Assembly (NCBI GenBank): GCA_000969725.1 | Contig: JXSR01S003059.1 | DNA length: 24,507 nt | Strand: one strand, 5' to 3' | From: Ophiothrix spiculata | Lineage: Eukaryota > Echinodermata > Ophiuroidea > Amphilepidida > Ophiotrichidae | In this document: one piece after another, positions 17,066 to 24,507 of the stretch | Layout of the letters: every line of letters begins with the position of its first letter | Numbering within the stretch: the first letter of the stretch is position 1 | Notes under the pieces: generated by a model | What the model was told of the DNA's origin: nothing | Database searches by the model: none | Seen by the model: the letters and a program-made list of their open reading frames with translations, nothing else | Program-made: the position numbers and the translations under genes

Positions 17066-17243
17066 GTGGTATGTCCTCCCCCAAACAAAACCAAAAGTTT
17101 CAATAAATACACCAACCACAGAACAAGACATAGGGACGTGGACAATGCTCAAAAGGAAGGCAAAAGGAAAAAATAAGGTACTCAAAACAAAAGGCAAAAC
17201 AGATATAATTTAATTCATCAAAAAGAAAAGAGGGAAATGGTAC

Positions 17244-17540
17244 CTAAAGCAAATGAAATTCATTATAGGCAGAGATCAATTCTTGTTTCAATTTCTTTCT
17301 GAATTTCTTGACTGAATTTATGTTCTTAAATGAATTGTCAAAAGAATTCCATAAGTGGATTGAATTGTTCTGACAGATTGATCAGAGAAAACTCTTTTGT
17401 TTTTAGTTAACTGAAGATCATTTTTATGTCTTGTTGAGTAGTTGTGTATGTCAGATCGTTTGATAAAATAATTATCAAATGATGAAGGTAATATGCACAT
17501 ATGATATTTATACATAAATGTACCCTTCTAAAGTATACGT
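17244..17540 (-). pseudogene. C-terminal part of the interrupted LINE's ORF2
   Basis: The minus strand reads MYKYHMCILPSSFDNYF, then DIHNYSTRHKNDL, the conserved 'diHnYsTR' word of the group. After one frame shift near 17350 it continues with IHLWNSFDNSF and VKKFRKKLKQELI, and a stop at 17244-17246. This is the final domain after the reverse transcriptase thumb. Its upstream continuation is at 18798. Confidence 0.7.
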
Positions 17541-17654
17541 ATCTCAAATCAAATCAAATCAAATTTATTTCAATATCATAAAAGTACAAACATTACATCA
17601 TCATAAAAACATAACAAAAGGAAACAAATACAATAATATTGAGGAGATAACAAA

Positions 17655-17670
17655 AGGCCAGTAAAGGCCT
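17655..17670 (-). other. Conserved LINE 3' UTR hairpin, copy 2
   Basis: AGGCC, a 6-base loop and GGCCT, again followed on the plus strand by a C5A run at about 17682-17687. The surrounding 35 bases are more alike between the two copies than the rest of the 3' UTRs. Confidence 0.55.
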
Positions 17671-17779
17671 GAAAGGGTTATCCCCCAGAAACGCTTAGTA
17701 GGGCCTAAGTTGCATATCTAAAATACAGTACAAAACAAACGTGAACCAAAAAAAAAAAATACCAAGAACCAAACAAAGC

Positions 17780-18793
17780 TCAATTATAAAGATGTACCAA
17801 TGTAGTTTTCAAAATTGATCTAAATTGTTTGATAGTTTTTGCCTCTTTCAGTTTGATATTTAACGAATTCCATAAAATGGGTCCAGTAATTCTAATCGCT
17901 CTGTCAGCAAACATTTTTTATGCATTATGGATACTATTCTAAATATATTTTACAAGTATTGCCCCAGACTAAAATGCCATAATTAATATACGGTAGAATA
18001 AGTGTACAATATAAAGAACGTAATATATGTCCAGGTACGTAATGTTTCAATTTAGTTAACATTCCAGTATTTCTTGATATTGTTTTTGATATTGCATCGA
18101 AATGATTCTTCCAAGTAAGGTTTTCATCAATTATAACACCAAACTTTTTTGTGAATTTGACCCTTTCCAGTGATACGTTATCCAAAATGCATTGATAGTC
18201 TTCTTCCTTGATTGATCATCGTGATTCATATCGTCTGCAACATCAGAAACGTCATCAACAATATTTCTACATTTAGATTTGTTTACATGTATATCTACGT
18301 ATTTATTAGTAGTATGTGATGTTCCCATAACCATATAATTAGTTTTGCTTGCATTTACCGATAATTTGTTTGCTTTGAACCAGTTACTTATTTCAAGGAG
18401 TTCTTTGTTGATGCATTCCATTTTCGAAGAGAGTACAATAAAGTTGTGTCATCAGCGAACAGAATAATGTCACATAGTGAAGTTGTATTTGTAATATCGT
18501 TTACATAGAGTATAAAAAGTAACGGACCTAATATGGAACCTTGAGGTACACCACAGTTAATATCTTTGTAATCTGAATCGCATGATTGGTATCTAACAAA
18601 TTGTTTTCGATTGCTAAGATAGCTTTTAAACCAATGGTAGACTACACCTCTTAAGCCATAATATTCTAATTTGTATAATAATATGTCATGGTCGATAGTG
18701 TCAAATGCTTTTGACAGATCAAGAAAAATTCCAAGCATGCCATCATTTCTTTCTACAGCTTGAGTTACTTTATCAACAAGTTCTGTGATTGCC
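17780..18793 (-). pseudogene. LINE reverse transcriptase of the nested copy
   Basis: The minus strand begins at ITELVDKVTQAVE and has the polymerase motifs in order: FLDLSKAFDTIDHDIL (first catalytic Asp), YHWFKSYLSNRKQFV, CGVPQGSILGPLLF and FADD at 18448-18459 (catalytic Asp pair). After a frame change come NWFKANKLSVNASKTNYMV, a FGVIIDENLTWKNHFD block and YINYGILVWGN. A deletion follows at about 17930, and the end is GPILWNSLN and IKQFRSILK with a stop at 17780-17782. The catalytic residues are all present, but frame breaks and the truncated 5' end make it inactive. The enzyme would copy LINE RNA at a nicked target. Confidence 0.85.
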
Positions 18794-18797
18794 ATCT

Positions 18798-19583
18798 GTA
18801 ATATTTAAAACATTATACTTAGCAAAAATTGGAGCAGTAAGACTTCTGTAATGACTATTAGAGATAGCTCTAATTGCCCACTTCTGAAGTTTTATTAGTT
18901 TGTCCAAATATGTTTTGCATGTATTCCCCATACAAGTACTCCATAGGTTAAATAAGGTGATACAAGTGTTCAATACAAAGTATGTAATATGCAATTCGGC
19001 ATGAAGTGTTTAATTTTGTTGATGACACCAATATTCCTTGCAACAGTCTTTGCCATACAATCAATATGCTGCTTCCAAGTCAAACATTATAAGGACACCC
19101 AGGAATTGTGTATGCTTTACCCTTTCCAAAGCTGTATTATCAAGAATAATATCGCTATTAGATTTAAAATTTGTAACCATGTAAGGTGTACCAAGTACCA
19201 TATAATTTGTTTTGGTCGCATTCACAGAGAGTTTATTGGCTTTAAACCAATTACTAACTTCTTCCAGTTCTTGATTTATTAAATGACTTTGTTTTTCTAA
19301 GTTAGGATGAGAGTAAGTGATAGTGGTGTCATCAGCAAACAAGATGAATTCTAGATTATTAGTATTAATAATTAATATTATTATTCTTATATATTATTTA
19401 TAATATCATTGACATATATGATGAAAATTGAACCTTGTGGGACACCACAAATAATATTTATGTTTTCTGATTTAAATGAGTTAAATGCAACAAACTGTTT
19501 CCTGTTATTGAGATAATCTTGAAACCATTTTAAAACTATTCCTCTAAATCCATAATGCTCCAATTTGTGCAAAAGAATTCGCA
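18798..19583 (-). pseudogene. LINE reverse transcriptase of the interrupted copy
   Basis: On the minus strand: LLHKLEHYGFRGIVLKWF, NRKQFVAF and CGVPQGSI, which is joined directly to FIIYVNDI; the usual LGPLL is missing by a 15-base in-frame deletion near 19428. An AT-rich expansion follows at about 19345-19400, then FADD at 19328-19339, NWFKANKLSVNATKTNYMV, LERVKHTQFLGV, and after another break LIKLQKWAIRAISNSHYRS and FAKYNVLNIT, where the nested LINE begins. The loss of LGPLL would disable the polymerase even without the frameshifts. Confidence 0.8.
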
Positions 19584-20100
19584 CATTTTATATTTTGTAT
19601 GTATATACTAAGGAGCTGTGTGGCATGTTACCAAAGTCAACGAGTTCCGTCCAGAGACATATATATTTTATATGTGTGCTGTACAATGGAGGAGGGCGGA
19701 GCCGAAGACCACTTTTTATGATGAACTGTGTGAATATTTGTGTAATGGGAGTGAACTGCAGAAAACGTTTATATTAACTATTGACAGTAAAAGCCACCAT
19801 GTCAAACGCATTGGATGACGTATTGAGGAGGAAGTTTCTGTTCTATAGGACTATTATATGGAAACGAACTATGTTTAAAAATACTGCATCGGAGAGTCGA
19901 TCCGCGTAAGTTGTGCGTCGATGTGCCGGGACGGCCCATTCTAGGAGGAGGGTCGTGAAGCGGATCGCATCTCTTTTAGTGATATTTTAATAATTCGATG
20001 AAGTGGTGCAAAATAGAGTGATAAGCCCCTATATTTTTATTATTATTTATTGTCTTAAAATTGGCGCACACCACCTTTAAATATTTTTTGCAAATTTTAG
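19584..20100. other. Spacer with an unrecognised 66-codon frame
   Basis: A frame at 19618-19818 is open for 66 codons and is rich in charged and aromatic residues (EFRPETYIFYMCAVQW), but I do not recognise it and see no splice sites. The rest is AT-rich. If the signals at 20104-20270 are an LTR, this may be its U3 part. Confidence 0.35.
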
Positions 20101-20103
20101 CCA

Positions 20104-20270
20104 TGACGTATCCGCTGGCCAATCAGAGCGCGGCACGCTAAACGCCCTTGCTAGCTAGGCAATTCACCCGTCCAATCGTCCATTTTCTTCTTGGACATTG
20201 AACGAAAGACGAGAGTAAAGGCAAAGTATATTAAGATCCAGATCTAATTGTAAATAAAGAGGTGAATAAA
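20104..20270 (+). promoter_or_regulatory. LTR-like cluster: CRE, CCAAT, TATA, poly(A) signals
   Basis: In order: TGACGTA (20104-20110, CRE-like), GGCCAATCAGAGCG with CCAAT at 20119-20123 (NF-Y-type), TATATTAA (20227-20234), then AATAAA at 20253-20258 and 20265-20270. A TATA box with poly(A) signals 20-40 bases downstream is what a retroviral-type LTR looks like, and not what a normal promoter shows. No paired LTR, TG...CA boundary or primer binding site could be established, so a solo LTR is only a proposal; an unrelated promoter is possible. Confidence 0.35.
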
Positions 20271-20469
20271 ATAAAATTGTTATCTTTATATTGAGAACCA
20301 AAACAACGTTTTAGAGTCTGTCTTTAGTTTCAACCTATTGTGTATCGTTAACGGTGCAATACGTGGGCTTCTAGTGCCCACAGCGTAGTCAGGCCGTACA
20401 CAGAATTTACAATGGTGCATTGCACCTGGTTTCATTCTGGTATCATCCTGACAGTTCTTATTCAAAACT

Positions 20470-20770
20470 TCAAACTTTTAATGATTCAAAATTCACACGA
20501 GGTGCCTGCCCGCTACACTTGTATATGGTAATACGTGTTTGCTGTGGTCGCAAATTCCTGGCGCGACATAAGATGTAGAGGCGCTTGGCTGCTTTCTTGG
20601 CTATACCTGAAATATGTTGTGCCAAGGAAAGTGTGTTGGAGATAGTGAGTGACACCAAGAAGAGTTATGCTCCCTCTCCAATTTCTTTTTCATGAAGTAG
20701 AGTGGTGGGTCTTCCTACTGATGATCATTTCTTCGGTTTTGCTAGCATTGGAAATGACCGCACACCAACT
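20470..20770 (-). pseudogene. LINE reverse transcriptase thumb scrap
   Basis: The minus strand reads FSWCAVISNASKTEEMIIS near 20710-20770, and after a stop and frame break LLGVTISNTLSLAQHISGI, KKAAKRLYILCRA and TRITIYKC. The spacing 'NaSKTeem ... LLGVtis..l.w..Hi..i.kKa.krLy.L' is diagnostic of LINE polymerases of a CR1/L2-like type, different from the copies at 17-19 kb. Similarity stops at about 20500, beyond the thumb. The right side is cut by the inverted-repeat element beginning at 20771. Confidence 0.65.
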
Positions 20771-22111
20771 GAAGAGTGTTTTTTCAAAACTCACTTAGTC
20801 CACTTCGACTCATTCTGAGAAAATCATGTTTTTTGTGTAATGGTTTTTTCTGATTTTTTTGCGAATTAAATCTGAAGTCAAAATATTCAACCATCCAGAA
20901 TCGGTTATATTAAAGGTAAAAACATAAAAATATATGGTCTTTTTAAAAAGAAATGGTAGCTTTGAAAAATGCAAATTTTTTCAAAACTCACTTAGTCCAG
21001 CTATTTCAGTGGAGTTAGTGAGTTTTGGAAAAATCTGATTTTACGATAGAAGGATACAACATTAAGAATGATGAAAACTTTACAATAAACCCCATAATAT
21101 TTATCAAGATTTATTTACATATGAATGTAAACACATTTTAACAGCTTTTACCGGGAAGGGGGTGGGGGCTAACTAATTTTTGTTTGGGTAGGTGCATCTC
21201 GGACCTGGTAATCCATAAACATATTTCAGGGTGTCCTTTCCGGAAAAATTTGTATATACCAATGTTATTTGGACTTAAGTAGCAGTATTCTCTTTCAACA
21301 TGTTTTTAATTTACTTATAACCAATTGACCTTGGTCTTTGAAAAACATTTTGCGAGTTTTAACCCTCGTCTACCAGGGGGGTGCAAGTTGTTTTCACCGC
21401 TGCATAAAAACTCAAAAGCAACCGACCCCCGGCATTTGGGTAATCTATTTAACATCCTTTGCGGTCATTTTAGTGAAAAATTAGGGGGGTACCACCTAAG
21501 ACGATGTTAGGGTAGGCGGTCAAAGTTGGGGGGTTGGTTGGTGAAGCCCCGGAAAATTTTAAGTCGCCATTTTGAAAAATGTATGCATGCTATGAAGCTG
21601 AAACTTGTAGGGCATAATAGAATTATCATTCCCCTTCTTTATTAGCAAAAAACCCGATGAAATTACGTCATTTAGAAATTTTATAGCAAAATTTCGATTT
21701 CTAGTGGCCATTTTTGCCAAAATTCTGATTATTTAGCCTGAAAGACCTTTATGACATCATAATCACGTAACGCCTCGACCGATTTTTGTGATCTTGGTAT
21801 TGTTTGATAGGGGAGGACCAAACCTATCTATTGATAGCAAAACTAAGTTCATAGGAGGCCGTTCAAAAAAAATTGGGGGGGAGGTTGCAACAAATAGTGA
21901 GTTTTGGGAAAATTCATGCAGGGGACTAAGTGAGTTTTGAAAAAATTTGGTAATTTTGAAAAAAAATCTCGTGCTTGAGGAATGGCGACTGGTTGTTTTT
22001 TTGAGAATTTGCAAAGTTGGTATGTTAGTGCTCATGATGAACACCATCCCTATGTGCTTGGTTTAATTTCAGCCAAAAGTGGACTAAGTGAGTTTTGGAA
22101 AAACACTCTTC
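20771..22111. mobile_element. 1.3-kb inverted-repeat element with 35-bp ends
   Basis: The ends (20771-20805 and the complement of 22077-22111) match at 34 of 35 positions; they begin GAAGAGTGTTTTT and contain CAAAACTCACTTAGTCC. The same 17-base word recurs inside at 20982-20998 in direct sense and at about 21011-21027, 21896 and 21923-21940 in reverse. The interior has no transposase; the open frames are short. A clear target duplication was not found (flanks CCAACT and ATTACT). The interior stretch GGCCATTTTTGCCAAAATTC near 21707 resembles the subunits of the 6.9-8.7 kb element, a weak similarity. Probably a non-autonomous foldback-type element. Confidence 0.65.
20976..21034 (+). other. Long imperfect hairpin made of the terminal word
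   Basis: TTTTTTCAAAACTCACTTAG (20976-20995, continuing CC) pairs with GGAGTTAGTGAGTTTTGGAA (21011-21030, continuing A-rich) over about 22 positions with three mismatches, around a 12-base loop. Confidence 0.7.
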
Positions 22112-22184
22112 ATTACTGGAAGCCCATGTTTGTATGTATATTAGAAATATTATTTTGTACAAACTAAGACAGGATTTATGCAAG

Positions 22185-23188
22185 GCACCATCGAGATTCT
22201 GAGTACAAAAATATCAAATGGGGTGTTCCTCAGGGTTCAATCTTTGGCCCCCTATTATTCATACTGTATGATAACAATATTGTGAATTCAACACATTTGC
22301 TTCAACATATTCTGTTTGCAGATGATACAACGCTCCCTTTTTCTCTTCCTGATTTGGAATCACAAATCCAGAAAATTAATGATGAACTCATTGAAATTTG
22401 CAATTGGTTCAAAGCAAATAAGTTACCTGTAAATGCAAGTAAAACAAATTATGTGGTATTTGGAACACCCCATAATAAAAATAAATGTGTCAATAAAAAT
22501 AGTACCAACACTGAAAATTTCCATCAATTTAATAGTGTCTATTCCAGAAAAAAGAGCTCTTAATGTCAAACTTGACGATAAAGACCTAAACAGAGTATGT
22601 TTTACTAAATTTCTTGGAGTCACAATAGATAAAAATTAAACATGGAAAAATCTTATTGATGCAACTACAAAGATCATCTCAAGAAATATTGGTATGATAA
22701 TCAAACTCCAAATAAATATATTATATACACTGCATTGCTCATTAATATTACCGTATATCAACTATGGAATTTTAATTTGGGGTAGTGCAAATAAAAAATA
22801 CTTGGATAAAATACCCTACAAAAGTGGGCTATGAGGATTGTATCAAATAGCAACATCAGAAGCCACATTGGCCCTCTGTTTTTCAACTATGATACTTACA
22901 ACATACTTGACACCTATCAGCTAAATCTTGCCACTTTTATGTATAACGATTATACAGATGAACTACCGACTTTATTTAAGCCATATTTCATTAAGCATGC
23001 AGAAAACCATGCAACATAAAATGCCCAGGATTAGGTTATAAACAAAACAAAGAAAGCATATTCAAACTTAGCTATTAGAAATCGCGGCCCTTCTCTTTGG
23101 AACTCCCTTGAAAAGACAATTAAGCAATCAAAGAATGTTAACATTTTTAAAAACAAATTAAAACTCTACTTTCTCTTGAGTTATTGTT
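22185..23188 (+). pseudogene. LINE reverse transcriptase and C-terminal domain
   Basis: Plus strand: SEYKNIKWGVPQGSIFGPLL, then FADD at 22315-22326, ICNWFKANKLPVNASKTNYV, a break, TKFLGVTIDKN (stop at 22636-22638), PYINYGILIWGS, a break, NILDTYQLNLATFMYNDY and finally RNRGPSLWNSLEKTIK with the last basic helix FKNKLKLYF and a stop at about 23186. The order and wording match the minus-strand copies, and it preserves the region (NILDTYQLN) that is interrupted by the nested insertion there. At least three frameshifts and one stop make it non-functional. The first Asp motif (AFDTIDH) is lost through truncation. Confidence 0.8.
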
Positions 23189-23341
23189 GAATATTTTTAA
23201 CATTTTGGTAAAGAGATCATATATTCGTTAAAAACCAGTTTTGAACTATTACCTATGTTTTGGGTATTGTCTTGGGATATTTTCGTTTTCTTTTGCAGCC
23301 TGTTTTTTGTGTAACTTTGTTATATTAGGCATAATAGCTTC

Positions 23342-23356
23342 AGGACTCCTTGGCCT
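23342..23356 (+). other. LINE 3' UTR hairpin, diverged copy
   Basis: AGGAC and GGCCT arms with a 5-base loop; one position is mismatched compared with the minus-strand copies. Followed by the same TTCC/TTTT-type context but without the G-run on its 5' side. Confidence 0.4.
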
Positions 23357-23471
23357 TCCGATTATGTCCTCAATATCAGCGTGTTTAATCTTTTTTATGA
23401 ATGTTATTTGTTTTGATATTGAAATAAATTTGAATCTGAATCCCCCTCAACCTACTGAATCCCCCCTCAAA

Positions 23472-23485
23472 CCCCCCCCCCCCCC
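23472..23485 (+). repeat. Poly(C) run
   Basis: Fourteen consecutive C, in a wider C-rich stretch from 23442, directly after the LINE 3' end. Confidence 0.9.
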
Positions 23486-23518
23486 TTAATTGTAGCTCTT
23501 AAATCGACAAGACTATGA

Positions 23519-24493
23519 CTACAGGCAGACTGCAGTCCATGCTTCTCAAATAGACTCTTTTCCGATCGGAATTCGGTCATCCCAGTTACAGACAGTGAAT
23601 ATGACGAGCATCTAGATCCTACACCATGGGTTACGGTAACTAGACGACATCAGAAATCATCGGTTGATAAGCGAAGTAAGATTACCAACCGACATCATTT
23701 TCAAACCAACAATGTTCCCGTTCAAAGGCAACGCACGAAATAAAACAACTCTTATGGTAATCGTCGACACAATGTTGAAAGACAATTTGAATCTTCGTGT
23801 CACGGATATAAATTTAATTCGCGTTATCACGGTCATGGATCAAGACAAAGAAACAAAACACAGATCAGAACACGAGACAGTAACTTAGCAGGAAACACAA
23901 CTTATCGCGAAAGAGAACCTTGTTACTTTTGTGGACTGACTAATCACTGTACCAACGAATGTCATTTTTCCGGTCCAATAACCTGTAGATCAAGCAACGG
24001 AGTAGGTCATAAAAGTAAATTTTGTTCAAGAGTATATTCAGGATCTCGCGACAGATACTGAAATTATGCAAAAGCAGATGATCCAACAATCGCAAACTGT
24101 CGTGTAAAGAAAGTTCTTACACTCATCAAAGACTGTAATCATTATATGACCAAAAGTAATACTACAGTATTTGGTATTTCACCTGATAATAATGTTTTTG
24201 CTTCTTTGGACGTGTTTGATACCCCAACTATTGATAAGCATAATAAAGATATACTTGTTGAAAAATGTGATAATAGCAAGAAAAGAAAACAAGCTAGTAT
24301 GAATGATGTACTAGTAATTACAAATGTCACTAGTGTTAATAACATCAATTCATGTGAAATTGATGAGCATGATGATAACGATGATTACATTTGTGTGGTG
24401 CTCTGGCATAATGAGCGGAAAGTCGCGATTTTCAAAACTAAGTTTATGTCGTATTTTAATTCTCTATCATCTCAGCTTTCCAATGATATATAA
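23519..24493 (+). pseudogene. Zinc-knuckle ORF1/Gag-like protein with two internal stops
   Basis: One frame is readable for 325 codons from 23519 to TAA at 24491-24493, broken only by TAA at 23741 and TGA at 24059. The order is an acidic N-terminal segment (VTDSEYDEHLDPTPWVTVT), a basic region rich in Arg, Asn, Gln and His, a perfect CX2CX4HX4C zinc knuckle at 23921-23962, and a second knuckle at 23984-24025 whose second Cys is Ser. An acidic, Asp/Asn-rich C-terminal third follows. Paired CCHC knuckles after a basic stretch are typical of the nucleic-acid-binding ORF1 of CR1/jockey-group LINEs and of retrotransposon Gag. The lack of a capsid-like region upstream favours LINE ORF1; if so, ORF2 should start just past the window edge. 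No start codon is evident, so the 5' part is probably missing. Confidence 0.6.
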
Positions 24494-24507
24494 TATGTCA
24501 TACTTTC

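Larger units (their letters stand above)
17545..18793 (-). mobile_element. Nested LINE, 5'-truncated, same broad family
   Basis: Inserted into the minus-strand LINE, in the same orientation. It ends in a CAAAT tandem tail on the plus strand (17545-17564), which is an ATTTG repeat on the LINE strand, right after AATAAA. ATCT stands on both sides (17541-17544 and 18794-18797) as a possible 4-base target duplication. The 5' end is truncated within the reverse transcriptase. Internal deletion near 17930 removed the region between the thumb and the final domain. Confidence 0.8.
16942..19583 (-). mobile_element. Jockey/CR1-group LINE, 5'-truncated, interrupted by a nested LINE
   Basis: Minus-strand element in two parts: 18798-19583 (reverse transcriptase) and 16942-17544 (C-terminus and 3' UTR). 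The interruption at 17545-18793 is another LINE flanked by ATCT on both sides. Across the gap the protein context continues, from KYNVLNIT to the TFMYKYH and LPSSFDNYF words that follow it in this family, as in the copy at 22.9 kb. The 3' UTR has an AATAAA (complement of 16956-16961) and the hairpin shared with the other copies. The 5' end is cut just before the KLEHYGFRG region, so endonuclease and ORF1 are absent. Confidence 0.75.
22150..23443 (+). mobile_element. Third copy of the nested-LINE family, plus strand
   Basis: 5'-truncated just before the WGVPQGS motif. It carries reverse transcriptase motifs, the C-terminal domain and a 3' UTR with AATAAA (23423-23428), ending in two near-copies of TTGAATC. 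GATATTGAAATAAATTTGA at the 3' end is shared with the nested copy (17545 onward). Followed by a C-rich tract. It lies directly after the 1.3-kb inverted-repeat element. Confidence 0.8.

Noticed and set aside
21325..22167. Short frames inside the 1.3-kb inverted-repeat element
   Set aside because: No domain or motif; they overlap repeated words and G-rich tracts.
1..24507. CRISPR array or bacterial defence system
   Set aside because: The tandem repeats found (771-1700, 16566-16925) have no unique spacers of uniform length and no cas-like genes. The window is eukaryotic in every other respect.

Overview
The window looks like AT-rich nuclear DNA from an animal, most likely a marine invertebrate. 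The evidence is spliced-exon structure, the absence of any bacterial operon layout, and a dense, layered population of decayed transposons: a tyrosine-recombinase retroelement, several non-LTR LINEs, a Helitron helicase remnant, a retropepsin fragment, inverted-repeat elements and tRNA-like SINEs. I cannot name the species. No complete, intact host gene is visible. The best host-gene candidate is one 225-base exon at 282-506 whose translation resembles a Calx-beta domain.

Layout, left to right. 282-506: Calx-beta-like exon. 771-1700: degenerate tandem repeat whose units carry a nuclear-receptor DR1-like sequence. 1980-5394: broken Ngaro/DIRS-type element with gag-like, reverse transcriptase thumb/RNase H and tyrosine recombinase remnants, bounded by split direct repeats in the order A1-ORFs-B1-A2-B2. 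6395-8982: L1-like ORF1 split by a 1.8-kb inverted-repeat element at a TA site. 8985-9864: 3' end of an L2/CR1-like LINE on the minus strand. 9865-11894: short duplicated and inverted pieces with splice-site-like borders. 14266-14735: Pif1-type helicase fragment in three frames followed by a Helitron-like 3' terminus. 15011-15394: a minus-strand LINE scrap abutting a retropepsin fragment. 16140-16925: purine-rich charged-helix sequence, then a 60-bp minisatellite.

16942-19583: a minus-strand LINE into which a second, 5'-truncated copy of the same broad family has inserted (17545-18793, flanked by ATCT). 20104-20270: LTR-like cluster of CRE, CCAAT, TATA and poly(A) signals. 20470-20770: another minus-strand LINE scrap. 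20771-22111: a second inverted-repeat element with 35-bp ends. 22150-23443: a third copy of the nested-LINE family, on the plus strand. 23519-24493: zinc-knuckle ORF1/Gag-like reading frame with two internal stops, ending 14 bases before the window edge.

The genes do not form a pathway. They record successive insertions, and relative ages can be read from what interrupts what. The observations most worth following are the complete split-direct-repeat architecture of the tyrosine-recombinase element, the two inverted-repeat elements built from internal subrepeats, the hairpin shared by the 3' UTRs of the three LINE copies, and the DR1 array. All family assignments rest on reading translations by eye; no database search was run.
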